Positions 1-9,960 of a stretch of 64,000 nt of DNA are shown here, piece by piece. Below the pieces are notes generated by a model. The model searched no databases. It was not told the DNA's origin and was given only the letters and a program-made list of their open reading frames with translations. Both the position numbers and the translations under genes were made by a program. The stretch comes from Acidovorax sp. Lineage in GTDB: Bacteria > Pseudomonadota > Gammaproteobacteria > Burkholderiales > Burkholderiaceae_C. The stretch lies in the NCBI GenBank assembly GCA_031277855.1, contig JAITLO010000043.1, positions 1 to 64,000 on the forward strand, written 5' to 3'. Every line of letters begins with the position of its first letter. Position 1 is the first letter of the stretch.

Positions 1-119
1 TTCTTCGTGGTCTTCTTGGTCAAGATGTGACGCTTGAAGGCTTGACCGCGCTTGACGGTACCACCGGGACGAACGCGAAAACGCTTCTTCGCGCTGCTCT
101 TGGTCTTCATTTTGGGCAT
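1..119 (-). CDS. rpmI: 50S ribosomal protein L35 (partial, C-terminus beyond window)
   Basis: Component of the large ribosomal subunit. The first 39 codons are present, beginning [16 protein letters not shown], a typical L35 N-terminus, very rich in Lys and Arg. L35 is usually about 65 residues, so roughly 26 residues lie beyond the left edge. The ATG is preceded by AAAGGAGC, a good ribosome binding site. It lies 237 bases downstream of infC on the same strand, the conserved thrS-infC-rpmI(-rplT) order. rplT would be expected just outside the window. Confidence 0.97.
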
Positions 120-356
120 ATAAATGCTCCTTTATTTGTGCTCGCGAGGCGGCTGTACAACCATGCACAGCGCTTGTCTGCGCTCCGAGGCACTTTTGTG
201 CTTGGGCATAAGGCCAGCCAAAGCCAGTCAAACGCCGAAGCCACACTCTGCCTGTCTTTTTGACAAAATCGCCAAGACATACAAAGTGCAATGCAGCTGA
301 CGCATTTCTGCGCCAACTGCATATTCTAACCCGATCGCAGCCAAGCTGCGAGGTCT

Positions 357-962
357 TTACGCGGCAGTTTTGCCGGCCTCTTCCGCCACTGCGGGTTTGG
401 CTGCGGCACCCGCAGGCTTTTTGCGCGCCGGAGCGATCATCATGATCATCTGGCGGCCTTCCAGCTTAGGGAACTGCTCAACCTGAATGGTGTCGGCCAG
501 ATCGTCACGCAGACGGTTCAGCAGATCCAGGCCCAGTTGCTGGTGCGTGATTTCACGACCGCGGAAACGCAGCGTGATCTTGCACTTGTCGCCATCGGCC
601 AAAAAGCGGCGGATGTTGCGCAACTTGATGTTGTAGTCGCCATCATCGGTACCAGGACGGAATTTGACTTCCTTGATTTCGATAACGGTCTGCTTGGCCT
701 TGGCTTCGGCAGCGCGTTTCTGTTCCTGGTATTTGAACTTGCCGTAGTCCACCAAGCGGCAGACAGGCGGGTTCGCCGTGGAGGCAATTTCCACCAGATC
801 CACATCCAGGTCGCCGGCCATGCGCAGGGCTTCTGCGAGGCTGACGACGCCGATGGGTTCGTTTTCAGGACCGGTCAGGCGGACTTCGGTCGCCTGGATT
901 TCACGGTTAAGACGGTGTTTGCGTTCCTCGCGGTGGCGACGATCACGAAATTCAGTAGCTAT
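357..962 (-). CDS. infC: Translation initiation factor IF-3, probable ATA start
   Basis: IF-3 binds the 30S subunit, prevents premature 50S joining and proofreads the start codon. About 201 residues; the N-terminal domain contains the conserved [20 protein letters not shown] stretch and the C-terminal domain contains FRGREITHQ and [11 protein letters not shown]. No ATG is available near the start. I place it at the ATA at 960-962 because family members begin (M/I)ATEFRD and AGGGTGA sits about five bases upstream. A GTG at 969-971 would add three residues but has AGG directly abutting it. A non-canonical start is the known basis of IF-3 autoregulation in enteric bacteria; the ATA start here is inference. 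The tail is Ala/Lys rich. Confidence 0.95.
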   Translation of the reverse strand: MATEFRDRRHREERKHRLNREIQATEVRLTGPENEPIGVVSLAEALRMAGDLDVDLVEIASTANPPVCRLVDYGKFKYQEQKRAAEAKAKQTVIEIKEVKFRPGTDDGDYNIKLRNIRRFLADGDKCKITLRFRGREITHQQLGLDLLNRLRDDLADTIQVEQFPKLEGRQMIMMIAPARKKPAGAAAKPAVAEEAGKTAA

Positions 963-1046
963 GGCTTTCACCCTAATTTCAAAACGCTACGAAAAGCGTA
1001 GCTGCTTGCGCGCAATTCACGCAGTCCAAAGCACAAATCCTTGAGG

Positions 1047-2978
<1,932 letters not shown>

Positions 2979-3035
2979 AGAAATCCTTGGAAACCTTGTA
3001 TGGGGACGGGACCGCAGCCCATGCCTTGTCTGAAA

Positions 3036-3132
3036 AGCAAAAAGCGCGGAACAGATCCGCGCTTTGATCAGGGGGAGAAAGCTGTTTGACTGCTTCTCGT
3101 GCAGGCGCGAACCGCCAGCCGCTTAGCGGCTG
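3036..3132 (-). promoter_or_regulatory. thrS transcription attenuator (alternative hairpins plus terminator)
   Basis: On the minus strand four pairing segments occur in order. Segment 1 is CGCGAAC (3157-3151), inside the leader codons just before the Thr run. Segment 2 is GTTCGCG (3112-3106), an exact complement of segment 1. Segment 3 is GCGCGGA (3062-3056), which pairs with TTCGCGC (3111-3105) of segment 2 with one G-U pair. Segment 4 is TCCGCGC (3050-3044). Segments 3 and 4 form a 10-bp stem, AAAGCGCGGA with TCCGCGCTTT, followed by a T-rich tract: an intrinsic terminator. A separate 7-bp hairpin (3116-3132) holds the leader stop codon in its loop. Stalling at the Thr codons would mask segment 1 and favour the 2:3 antiterminator. 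Confidence 0.75.
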
Positions 3133-3164
3133 AAAAACCTCTCGGTCGTAGTTCGCGGTGTCAT
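3123..3164 (-). CDS. Threonine-rich leader peptide of thrS (13 codons)
   Basis: A 13-codon frame reads MTPRTTTERFFSR then TAA. Four of thirteen residues are Thr, three of them consecutive and encoded by three different codons (ACT, ACG, ACC), with ACA near the start. It ends about 145 bases before thrS, just ahead of a set of mutually exclusive hairpins and a terminator. An AAAGG lies about 12 bases before the ATG, a weak ribosome binding site. This layout matches classical amino-acid attenuation, where ribosome stalling at scarce charged tRNA exposes an antiterminator. Translation of the peptide is inferred, not shown. Confidence 0.75.
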   Translation of the reverse strand: MTPRTTTERFFSR

Positions 3165-3228
3165 AACCAGCACTGCCTTTCTCGCTCTTGTAGATGGATG
3201 TTGGGCGCCATTTTAACGCCGTCTGCGC

Positions 3229-3259
3229 AAAAAAGCCCGAAGCCGTAAAGCTCCGGGCT
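3229..3259 (-). terminator. Intrinsic terminator after aceA
   Basis: On the minus strand, AGCCCG and CGGGCT arms plus three inner pairs (one mismatch) form a stem around TTTAC, followed by TTTTTT. It lies about 110 bases downstream of aceA and separates it from the thrS leader. Confidence 0.8.
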
Positions 3260-3367
3260 GAAATGGGCTCCTGGCAGCAGTCTCGCCCCCGCCACACAGG
3301 CCCCAGACAACAAGCATCAGTCTCCGTTCTACTGCGCCATGTCAGTGAGGCAGTAGCACGGTGCAGA

Positions 3368-4699
3368 TCAGTGGAATTGCTCCTCTTCGGTGGAGCCAGC
3401 CAGGGCCTTGACGCTGGACGAGCCGCCTTGGATCACGGTGGTCACGTCGTCGAAGTAACCCGCGCCCACCTCCTGCTGGTGGGACACAAAGGTGTAGCCC
3501 TTGTCGCGTGCGGCGAATTCGGGTTCCTGGATCATTTCCACGTAGTGCTTCATGCCCTCGCCGCGAGCGTATTCGTGGGCGAACTTGAAGGTGTTGTACC
3601 AGTTGCTGTGGATGCCAGCCAGGGTGATGAACTGGAACTTGTAGCCCAGGGCCGACAGGTCTTCCTGGAAGGAAGCGATCTGGCTGTCGTTGAGGTTCTT
3701 CTTCCAGTTGAACGAGGGCGAGCAGTTGTACGACAGCAGCTTGCCGGGGCAGGCAGCGTGCACGGCCTGGGCGAACTCACGGGCAAAGCCGATGTCGGGC
3801 ACGCCGGTTTCGCACCACACCAGGTCGGCGTAGGGAGCGTAGGCCACGCCGCGGCTGATGGATTGCTCCAGGCCGTTCTTGACGCGGTAGAAGCCTTCTT
3901 GCGTGCGCTCGCCGGTCAGGAAAGCCTGGTCGTTGGCGTCATGGTTGCTGGTGATCAGGTTGGCGGCTTCGGCGTCGGTACGGGCCAGCACAATGGTGGG
4001 CACGCCCATCACGTCGGCGGCAAAGCGGGCTGCGATCAGCTTCTCGCAGGCTTCACGGGTGGGCACCAGCACCTTGCCACCCATGTGGCCGCATTTCTTC
4101 ACGGCTGCCAGCTGGTCTTCGAAGTGCACGCCGGCAGCGCCTGCCTGGATCATGTTCTTCATCAGCTCGAAAGCGTTGAGCACGCCACCGAAACCGGCTT
4201 CTGCGTCGGCCACGATGGGCAGGAAGTAGTCGATGAAGTCCTTGTCGCCAGGGTTGATGCCCTTGCCCCACTGGATTTCGTCAGCACGCTTGAAGGTGTT
4301 GTTGATGCGGCGCACCATGGTGGGCACCGAGTCATAGGCGTACAGCGACTGGTCGGGGTACATGGTCTCGGAGGTGTTGCCGTCGGCAGCGACTTGCCAG
4401 CCCGACAGGTACACGGCTTCCAGACCTGCCTTGGCCTGCTGCATGGCCTGGCCGGCGGAGATGGCGCCGAAGGCATTCACATAGCCCTTCTTGGAAGTGC
4501 CGTTGATTTTTTCCCACAGCACCTGGGCGCCACGCTGGGCCAGGGTGTATTCGGGCTGCAGGCTGCCGCGCAGACGCACCACGTCGGCGGCGGAGTAACC
4601 GCGCTTGACGCCCTTCCAGCGGGGGTTGGTGGCCCAGTCTTTTTCCAGGGCGGCGATTTGTTGCTCGCGGCTCAGTTGTGTGTTCAGCGCATTCGACAT
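3368..4699 (-). CDS. aceA: Isocitrate lyase
   Basis: Cleaves isocitrate to succinate and glyoxylate, the first step of the glyoxylate shunt used for growth on acetate and fatty acids. 443 residues, close to the 434 of E. coli AceA. The catalytic KKCGH motif is at residues 201-205, and VHFEDQ just before it is also conserved. I chose the ATG at 4697-4699 because GGAG lies seven bases upstream; a longer in-frame extension of 37 residues reads into low-GC promoter sequence and resembles no family N-terminus. It stands alone, with an AT-rich upstream region carrying palindromes. Confidence 0.97.
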   Translation of the reverse strand: MSNALNTQLSREQQIAALEKDWATNPRWKGVKRGYSAADVVRLRGSLQPEYTLAQRGAQVLWEKINGTSKKGYVNAFGAISAGQAMQQAKAGLEAVYLSGWQVAADGNTSETMYPDQSLYAYDSVPTMVRRINNTFKRADEIQWGKGINPGDKDFIDYFLPIVADAEAGFGGVLNAFELMKNMIQAGAAGVHFEDQLAAVKKCGHMGGKVLVPTREACEKLIAARFAADVMGVPTIVLARTDAEAANLITSNHDANDQAFLTGERTQEGFYRVKNGLEQSISRGVAYAPYADLVWCETGVPDIGFAREFAQAVHAACPGKLLSYNCSPSFNWKKNLNDSQIASFQEDLSALGYKFQFITLAGIHSNWYNTFKFAHEYARGEGMKHYVEMIQEPEFAARDKGYTFVSHQQEVGAGYFDDVTTVIQGGSSSVKALAGSTEEEQFH

Positions 4700-5093
4700 C
4701 GTGATCTCCTTGAAAGGTGGTGAAACCGGGGTGCCGTGGTGTTCGGCATTGGAGACAACTGTAGGCAAAGCAAGCGCCTCGAACAAGCACTTATATCTTA
4801 TATAAGACAAAAAAATTATCGTTTAAATTCAATAGCTTATTTTGATTTTTCTGGATGTGAAATTCATTTTCTCATATCGAGAAAAATTGCTGCATGGCAG
4901 CATCGTCATTTTCCACATGGTGAAAACGCTTTTTCGGATGGCAATATTTCGCATGCACGCCATGTACAACGTCCCCGCCATAACCGCCCTCCTCATCAAG
5001 TGGAACAAGGTCGCCAGGCTTTGCGGCATGATGGCTGACTGCCTGCAGCCCAGGTCTTGATCTCTCTTCTTCTTTGTCTGCCCCTTCCCTCTC
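4700..5093. promoter_or_regulatory. AT-rich divergent control region between aceA and the EamA gene
   Basis: A 394-base gap without a credible gene. It is far richer in A and T than its surroundings between 4790 and 4960. Two inverted repeats stand out: CTTATAT-CTT-ATATAAG at 4790-4806 and TTTTCTC-ATATC-GAGAAAA at 4867-4885. The first lies about 90 bases upstream of aceA and could be a regulator site or overlap the aceA promoter. The regulator is not identifiable from sequence alone. Confidence 0.5.
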
Positions 5094-6029
5094 ATGTCCC
5101 ATCCGCCCTCCAAACCCGTGGCCTATGCCTGTCTGGCTCTGAGCATGTCCATGGTGGGCTGTTATGTGGCACTGACCAAACCATTGGTGGCAGCCATTCC
5201 GGTGTTTTTGTTGGCATGGTTGCGTTTTGGCATTGCAGCGGTGGCCATGCTCCCCTGGCTGCGCAAAACGGGGATGGAAGCCCCCATCAGCCGGCAAACG
5301 CGAGGCTTGCTGTTTCTGGAGTCGTTCTTCGGCAATTTCCTGTTCACGCTGTGCATGATTACCGGCGTCAGCCTGACCGGTGCCGTCTCGGCCGGTGTCA
5401 TCATGGCGGCCATTCCGGCTGCGGTCGCGGTGTTCAGCTGGCTGTTTCTGCGTGAGACCGCCAGCACCCGGACCTGGTGGGCAATTGCACTGGCCGTGGC
5501 GGGTATTGGCCTGCTGGCCCTGGCTCCCGGACAGCACAGCAGCGAGACCGCAGCAGCGGCAGAGTCCTGGCGCAGTGTGGTGGGGCATGTGCTTTTGGTG
5601 GCAGCCGTGCTGTGCGAGGCCAGCTATGCGGTGATTGGCAAAAAGCTCACGGCCGCCCTGCCCCCCAAGCGCATCACCGCCATCATCAATCTATGGGGGC
5701 TTGTCCTGTCCACGCCCATGGGGCTTTACATGGCATTGCAGTTTGACTTTGCCGGCGTGCAAAGCGGCATCTGGTGGTTGCTGCTGTTGTATGCATTGGC
5801 TGCCAGCATGTGGACGGTGTGGCTGTGGATGACGGGGCTGCGCACCGTGCCGGCCTCGCAAAGCGGTGTGTTTACCGTGTTGCTGCCAGTGAGTGCCACA
5901 TTGACCGGTGTGCTGCTGCTGGGCGAGTCGCTGCTGCCGCTGCAGATGCTGGCCCTGGGCATGGCGCTGTCCAGCGTGCTGGTGGCCACACTGCCCATGG
6001 CACAGGGCAGGAGTCAGTCTACACACTGA
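5094..6029 (+). CDS. EamA/DMT-family transporter
   Basis: Probable inner-membrane exporter of the drug/metabolite transporter superfamily. 311 residues with about ten hydrophobic segments arranged as two related halves, typical of EamA proteins. The N-terminal half has the GCYVALTKPLVAAIPVFLLA pattern, and the C-terminal half has TVPASQSGVFTVLLPVSATL followed by LLGESLLPLQ, the usual second-repeat signature. The substrate is unknown; relatives export amino acids or small metabolites. It is a single gene, divergent from aceA across an AT-rich region. Confidence 0.88.
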   Translation: MSHPPSKPVAYACLALSMSMVGCYVALTKPLVAAIPVFLLAWLRFGIAAVAMLPWLRKTGMEAPISRQTRGLLFLESFFGNFLFTLCMITGVSLTGAVSAGVIMAAIPAAVAVFSWLFLRETASTRTWWAIALAVAGIGLLALAPGQHSSETAAAAESWRSVVGHVLLVAAVLCEASYAVIGKKLTAALPPKRITAIINLWGLVLSTPMGLYMALQFDFAGVQSGIWWLLLLYALAASMWTVWLWMTGLRTVPASQSGVFTVLLPVSATLTGVLLLGESLLPLQMLALGMALSSVLVATLPMAQGRSQSTH

Positions 6030-6211
6030 CTTTTTGCAAGACTTTGCCCGAGCGCAAGCTTTGCCAAAGTCTTAATTCCGTCTTAATGCATTGCCCTTAG
6101 TCTTTTGGGGGTCAATGCCTGCGCGCGCCGGAGGCATACGAAAAGCGCACGCCCAGGGCGGCCCATATGCGGACCGGCCCTGGTTCTCCCCCACTTTGTC
6201 ACTTCATTCCT

Positions 6212-6880
6212 ATGCCTGTAACCAAGGCCCCTATCCAAGGGCTGGCGTGCTTTGCCCTGCTGGCAGCTTGCCATATTCCGAGCTGGGCCGGCGACGCCAG
6301 CGCCGGCGCCAAAATCGCTGCCAACGGTGGCTCCCAAGGCGCAGCCGCCTGCGTTTCCTGCCACGGCAGCAATGGTGAGGGCGGCCCCGGCTTCCCTCCC
6401 CTGGCCGGCCAGTCTGCCGGTTACCTGGAGCGCCAGCTGCTGAGCTTTGCCGCCGGCAAGCGCAAGGCCCCGACCATGGAGCCCAATGCCCGTGCGTTGA
6501 CCGATGCGGAAAAAGCCGATGTCGCAGCCTATTACGCCAGCCTGAAGCTGCCCATCAAGAGCCAGGTAGGCCCTCTGCCCACGGCCAAGGACGGCAACGG
6601 CGCCTGGCTGGTCGAGCGTGGTCGCTGGGCCGACGGCATTCCTGCCTGCGCCAAATGCCACGGCCCCGGCGGCACGGGTGTGGGCCTGGACTTTCCGGCG
6701 ATTGGCCATCTGAGCGCTGCCTATATGCAGACCCAGGTCGATGCCTGGCAGAAAAAAACGCGTGACAACGGCCCCTTGGGCCTGATGGGCTCGATTGCCC
6801 AAAAGCTCACGCCCAAGGACATCCAGGATGTTGCGGCCTACTACCAGCAGCAGCACGGCAGCCAAGCCGCCCCCAACTAA
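6212..6880 (+). CDS. tsdB: Diheme cytochrome c, c4-type (TsdB-like)
   Basis: Periplasmic electron carrier. About 222 residues with an N-terminal signal sequence cut near AWAG, and two heme-binding sites, CVSCH at residues 47-51 and CAKCH at 146-150, spaced as in the two-domain c4 family. The start is the ATG at 6212, chosen because the signal peptide follows it directly. The next gene, 16 bases downstream, encodes a thiosulfate dehydrogenase. TsdB partners of TsdA in other proteobacteria are c4-type diheme proteins encoded just upstream, so assignment as the electron acceptor of TsdA is by family plus position. Confidence 0.82.
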   Translation: MPVTKAPIQGLACFALLAACHIPSWAGDASAGAKIAANGGSQGAAACVSCHGSNGEGGPGFPPLAGQSAGYLERQLLSFAAGKRKAPTMEPNARALTDAEKADVAAYYASLKLPIKSQVGPLPTAKDGNGAWLVERGRWADGIPACAKCHGPGGTGVGLDFPAIGHLSAAYMQTQVDAWQKKTRDNGPLGLMGSIAQKLTPKDIQDVAAYYQQQHGSQAAPN

Positions 6881-6896
6881 AAGACGGACATCGGAT

Positions 6897-7907
6897 ATGA
6901 CCACAGACTCTTCTGTGCACACCACGGCGGACAAGGGCAACAGCGGCAAGCTGGGCGCTGTCATGGCCGTTGCGTTTTGCGCCATTCCCCTGGTTGCCGC
7001 CCTGGGCGGTATTGCCTACAGCATCCCCGACACCCCCAAGGCCCAGCGCGCAGCAGCCGAAAAGGCCGCCAAGGAAGCCGCTCTGGCCAAGGCTGCCCAG
7101 GCTGGGTTGCAGCCTGCCGCCTACAGCGTGCCTGCGGCCAATGCCATTCCCGACAGCAAAATGGGTGAGTGGATTCAGCGCGGCGAAGCCATCTTTATGC
7201 GCACGCCGGAAAACGCCAAGGGCTTTTCGGGCAACTCGCTCAACTGCGTCAACTGCCACCTGGATGCAGGTCGCCTGAAGAATGCAGCTCCCATGTGGGG
7301 CGCCTACCCGCTGTACCCGGCCTATCGCAAGAAAACCGACCACGTCGACACCTTTGCCGAACGCGTGCGCGGCTGCTTTATGTACTCCATGAACGGCAAG
7401 GCACCGGACGACGGCCACGACATTCTGGTGGCCGTGGAAGCCTATGCCTACTGGATGGCGCAAAAAGCCCCGCTGGGTGAAAAGCTGCCCGGCGCAGGCT
7501 TCAAGAAAGTGCCCAAGGCCGAGGTCACCCCCACCTTTGAGGCAGGCCAGAAGGTGTATGAAGCCAAGTGCGCCCTGTGCCACGGCGACAACGGCCAGGG
7601 CCAGAAGAAGGACGGCGTGACCGTGTTCCCCGCACTGTGGGGCAAGGACTCCTACAACTGGGGTGCCGGCATGCACGAGATCGACAAGGCGGCCAGCTTC
7701 ATCAAGGCCAATATGCCTTACGGCCTGCACAACGACCTGAGCGACCAGGAAGCCTGGGAAGTGGCCACCTTCATCAACAGCTTCGAGCGCCCACAAGACC
7801 CGCGCTTCAACGGCAACATTGCCAAGACCCGCGAAATCTTCCACGACAGCCCCAACTCCATGTACGGCCTGGAAGTCAACGGCAAGCTGCTGGGCAAGGG
7901 CATCTGA
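6897..7907 (+). CDS. tsdA: Thiosulfate dehydrogenase (tetrathionate-forming), diheme
   Basis: Couples two thiosulfates to tetrathionate in the periplasm, or the reverse. About 336 residues. A membrane anchor or uncleaved signal is at residues 18-42, followed by an Ala/Lys-rich linker. Heme 1 site CVNCH is at 117-121, within the TsdA-type GNSLNCVNCHLDAGR. A Cys at 160 (VRGCFMYSMNGKAP) is positioned like the unusual cysteine heme ligand of TsdA. Heme 2 site CALCH is at 225-229, followed by FPALWG and YNWGAGMHEI. The start at 6897 follows a GGA-type site. A stem-loop terminator about 150 bases downstream probably ends the tsdBA unit. Confidence 0.88.
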   Translation: MTTDSSVHTTADKGNSGKLGAVMAVAFCAIPLVAALGGIAYSIPDTPKAQRAAAEKAAKEAALAKAAQAGLQPAAYSVPAANAIPDSKMGEWIQRGEAIFMRTPENAKGFSGNSLNCVNCHLDAGRLKNAAPMWGAYPLYPAYRKKTDHVDTFAERVRGCFMYSMNGKAPDDGHDILVAVEAYAYWMAQKAPLGEKLPGAGFKKVPKAEVTPTFEAGQKVYEAKCALCHGDNGQGQKKDGVTVFPALWGKDSYNWGAGMHEIDKAASFIKANMPYGLHNDLSDQEAWEVATFINSFERPQDPRFNGNIAKTREIFHDSPNSMYGLEVNGKLLGKGI

Positions 7908-8053
7908 AGCGCATATGCAATGAATTGGGCCGCGCCCAACCATAGGCACCAGGCCACTTAATGCGGCCATAACGCGATCCAAGTCCAATCCCCTTGCCTG
8001 CCGCACAACGGCTGCGCCCCCGCACCGTTGCCAAGCTGGCGCTTGTGTTTGAC

Positions 8054-8086
8054 CCCCTGCTCTCTTACGGGAGCAGGGGATTTTTT
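8054..8086 (+). terminator. Intrinsic terminator downstream of tsdBA
   Basis: A 9-bp perfect stem, CCCCTGCTC with GAGCAGGGG, encloses an 8-base loop and is followed by ATTTTTT. It ends tsdBA before the oxidoreductase operon at 8167. The 146 bases between the tsdA stop and this stem hold no gene I can support. Confidence 0.85.
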
Positions 8087-8166
8087 ATGTCCAAAGCAGC
8101 CAGCAATACCCCTTGAAAAGCGCGTTAATACAGCCTTAAGCGCTCCTCTTTTCAATAGCGGGCGCC

Positions 8167-9579
8167 ATGCAAACCTTTCACATATCCTCTTCTCGCCAGG
8201 CCCAGGCCGTGGTCATCGGGGCCGGCTCGGCCGGTCTGAATGCGTTTCACGCGCTGCGCCAACAAGGCGTGGACGTGCTGCTGGTCGATCGCGGCCCGCT
8301 GGGCACCACCTGCGCCCGTGTGGGCTGCATGCCTTCCAAGGCCGTGTTGCATGCCGCCTCGCAGTGGCAACACCTGGCCCAGGGCACCGTCAGCCCGGTG
8401 GGTACCTACCAGCAAGCCCACCAGCTGTGGCAGCAAGCCCTGGCCGTGCGCGATGAGCTGGCTGGCGCCCAGGCCCAGCGCACCCTGGCCCTGGGAGAGC
8501 GCCTTCTGCAAGGCATGGCCCGCTTCACCGGCCCGCACACCCTGGAGGTGGAAAGTGAGAGCGGAGATATCACCACCCTCACCGCCCAGGCCTTTGTGCT
8601 GGCCACAGGCAGCCGCCCCGTGGTACCGGCCGCGCTGCAGGCCTTGGGCGATGCCGCCATCACCACCGATGCATTGTTCAGCCTGCCTGCCCCCCCGCCC
8701 CGCGTGGGCGTGCTGGGCCTGGGCGCCATAGGGCTGGAAATGGGCATGGCCTTGCGCCGCCTGGGCAGCGAGGTGATTGCTGCCGATCTGCAAGCCGCAC
8801 CTGCCGGCCTGGCCGATCCCGTGGCTGCCGAGCTGGCCACAGCCTGGCTGGGCCGCACCCTGGACATGCACCTGGGCCAGGCAGCACGTGTGGAGCGGGT
8901 CGGCAGCAGCCTGCGCTTTACCGTGGGAAATATCTCGCGCGAGGTGGACCGCGTGTTGCTGGCCGTGGGCCGCCGGCCCAATTGGGAAGATTTGCAGCTG
9001 CAGCATGCCGTGGAGCATCTGCCAGATTCCGCACAAAAACTGCTGAATACGCAGACCTTGCAAGTGGGTACAGCTCCTATTTTTGCTGCAGGCGATGTGA
9101 GCGGCATTCGCCCGCTGATGCACGAGGCAGTCGACCAGGGCCGTATGGCTGCCTGGCAGGTGGCACGTGTGCTGGGTTTGCCCGCAACGGTTGCGGCGCC
9201 GCAGCCGCGCACCCCGCTGTCCATCGTCTTCACCAACCCGGACATTGCCCAGGTCGGCCAGCCCTGGCAGGCGCTGGAACCCGAGCGCACGGCGGTGGGC
9301 ACGGCACGTGGCGCGGGCAATGGCCGCAGCAAGGTCATGCATGCGCGTGACAACCTGCTGCGCATCTACGCCGACCGGGCCACGGGCCGCTTGCTGGGCG
9401 CCACCGTGGTTGCCGAGCGGGGCGAACACCTGGCCCATTTGCTGGCCTGGGCCGTGATGCGCGGGGAAACCGTGCACAGCCTGCAGGAATTGCCCACCTA
9501 CCACCCCTGTGTGGAAGAGATGATTCCCAGCGCGCTGCAAGACGCAGCGCGGCAATGCGATCCTGGCGCGCCGTGCTGA
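8167..9579 (+). CDS. FAD-dependent disulfide oxidoreductase (dihydrolipoamide dehydrogenase-like)
   Basis: Class I pyridine nucleotide-disulfide oxidoreductase; substrate not determined. 470 residues. The FAD-binding GAGSAG is at residues 18-23, and the redox-active pair C49/C54 sits in TTCARVGCMPSK. An NAD(P)-binding GLGAIGLEMG lies near 182, and the second FAD signature AAGDVSG near 305. The C-terminal dimerisation domain ends in the catalytic-His region, here TYHPCVEEMIPSAL rather than the usual HPT-E form. It has no 2-oxoacid dehydrogenase neighbours. It leads a run of thiol-redox genes, so a role in sulfur or periplasmic thiol redox balance is more likely than in central metabolism. Confidence 0.85.
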   Translation: MQTFHISSSRQAQAVVIGAGSAGLNAFHALRQQGVDVLLVDRGPLGTTCARVGCMPSKAVLHAASQWQHLAQGTVSPVGTYQQAHQLWQQALAVRDELAGAQAQRTLALGERLLQGMARFTGPHTLEVESESGDITTLTAQAFVLATGSRPVVPAALQALGDAAITTDALFSLPAPPPRVGVLGLGAIGLEMGMALRRLGSEVIAADLQAAPAGLADPVAAELATAWLGRTLDMHLGQAARVERVGSSLRFTVGNISREVDRVLLAVGRRPNWEDLQLQHAVEHLPDSAQKLLNTQTLQVGTAPIFAAGDVSGIRPLMHEAVDQGRMAAWQVARVLGLPATVAAPQPRTPLSIVFTNPDIAQVGQPWQALEPERTAVGTARGAGNGRSKVMHARDNLLRIYADRATGRLLGATVVAERGEHLAHLLAWAVMRGETVHSLQELPTYHPCVEEMIPSALQDAARQCDPGAPC

Positions 9580-9632
9580 GCGCGGCCGCCTGCATTTCCC
9601 CCCCTACTCGTATTGGCAATGAGGAAGCACCC

Positions 9633-9959
9633 ATGACCAACTCCAAACCCCACTCCCCCGCGCTGCGCATTGTGCTGCACGCTCCCACGCCCGACGCGCT
9701 GGCCCGTGCCCGCGCCAGCGCGCTGAACGCCCGCAAGGCCGATGCACAGTGCAGCGTGCGCATCATTGCCAATGCCGCTGCAGTGGCCGCCGCACTGGAC
9801 CAGCCCCATGCCGATGCTGACGCCCTCACCGGCCTGTGTCCCAACACCCTGGCCCACAGCGGCCGCCAGGCCCATGCCCCCCTCACGGTGCTGGAGCGCC
9901 CGGCCGTGATCGAGCTGGCCTTGCTGCAACAGGCCGGCTGGGCCTATATCCACGCTTGA
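9633..9959 (+). CDS. DsrE-like small protein
   Basis: 108 residues with the alpha/beta pattern of the DsrE/DsrF/YchN superfamily: an initial strand RIVLHAP, a middle strand with Cys69 in LCPNTLA, and a C-terminal helix-strand ending LLQQAGWAYIHA. In this family the equivalent Cys can carry persulfide sulfur in transfer reactions. Placement between a disulfide reductase and a TlpA-like gene supports a sulfur or thiol role. The start at 9633 was chosen for the GAGGAAG about nine bases upstream. The assignment rests on fold pattern and one cysteine, so it is moderate. Confidence 0.65.
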   Translation: MTNSKPHSPALRIVLHAPTPDALARARASALNARKADAQCSVRIIANAAAVAAALDQPHADADALTGLCPNTLAHSGRQAHAPLTVLERPAVIELALLQQAGWAYIHA

Positions 9960-9960
9960 A

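Noticed and set aside
3036..3164. tRNA gene or T-box riboswitch upstream of thrS
   Set aside because: The stems do not form a cloverleaf, and no T-box bulge sequence is seen; the Thr-codon leader peptide explains the structure better.
4700..4810. 37-residue N-terminal extension of aceA
   Set aside because: Lies in AT-rich promoter-like sequence, lacks family similarity, and a good ribosome binding site precedes the internal ATG at 4699.
8167..9579. Mercuric reductase assignment
   Set aside because: The CxxxxC active site is shared with many family members, but there is no C-terminal cysteine pair, no N-terminal heavy-metal domain and no mer genes.
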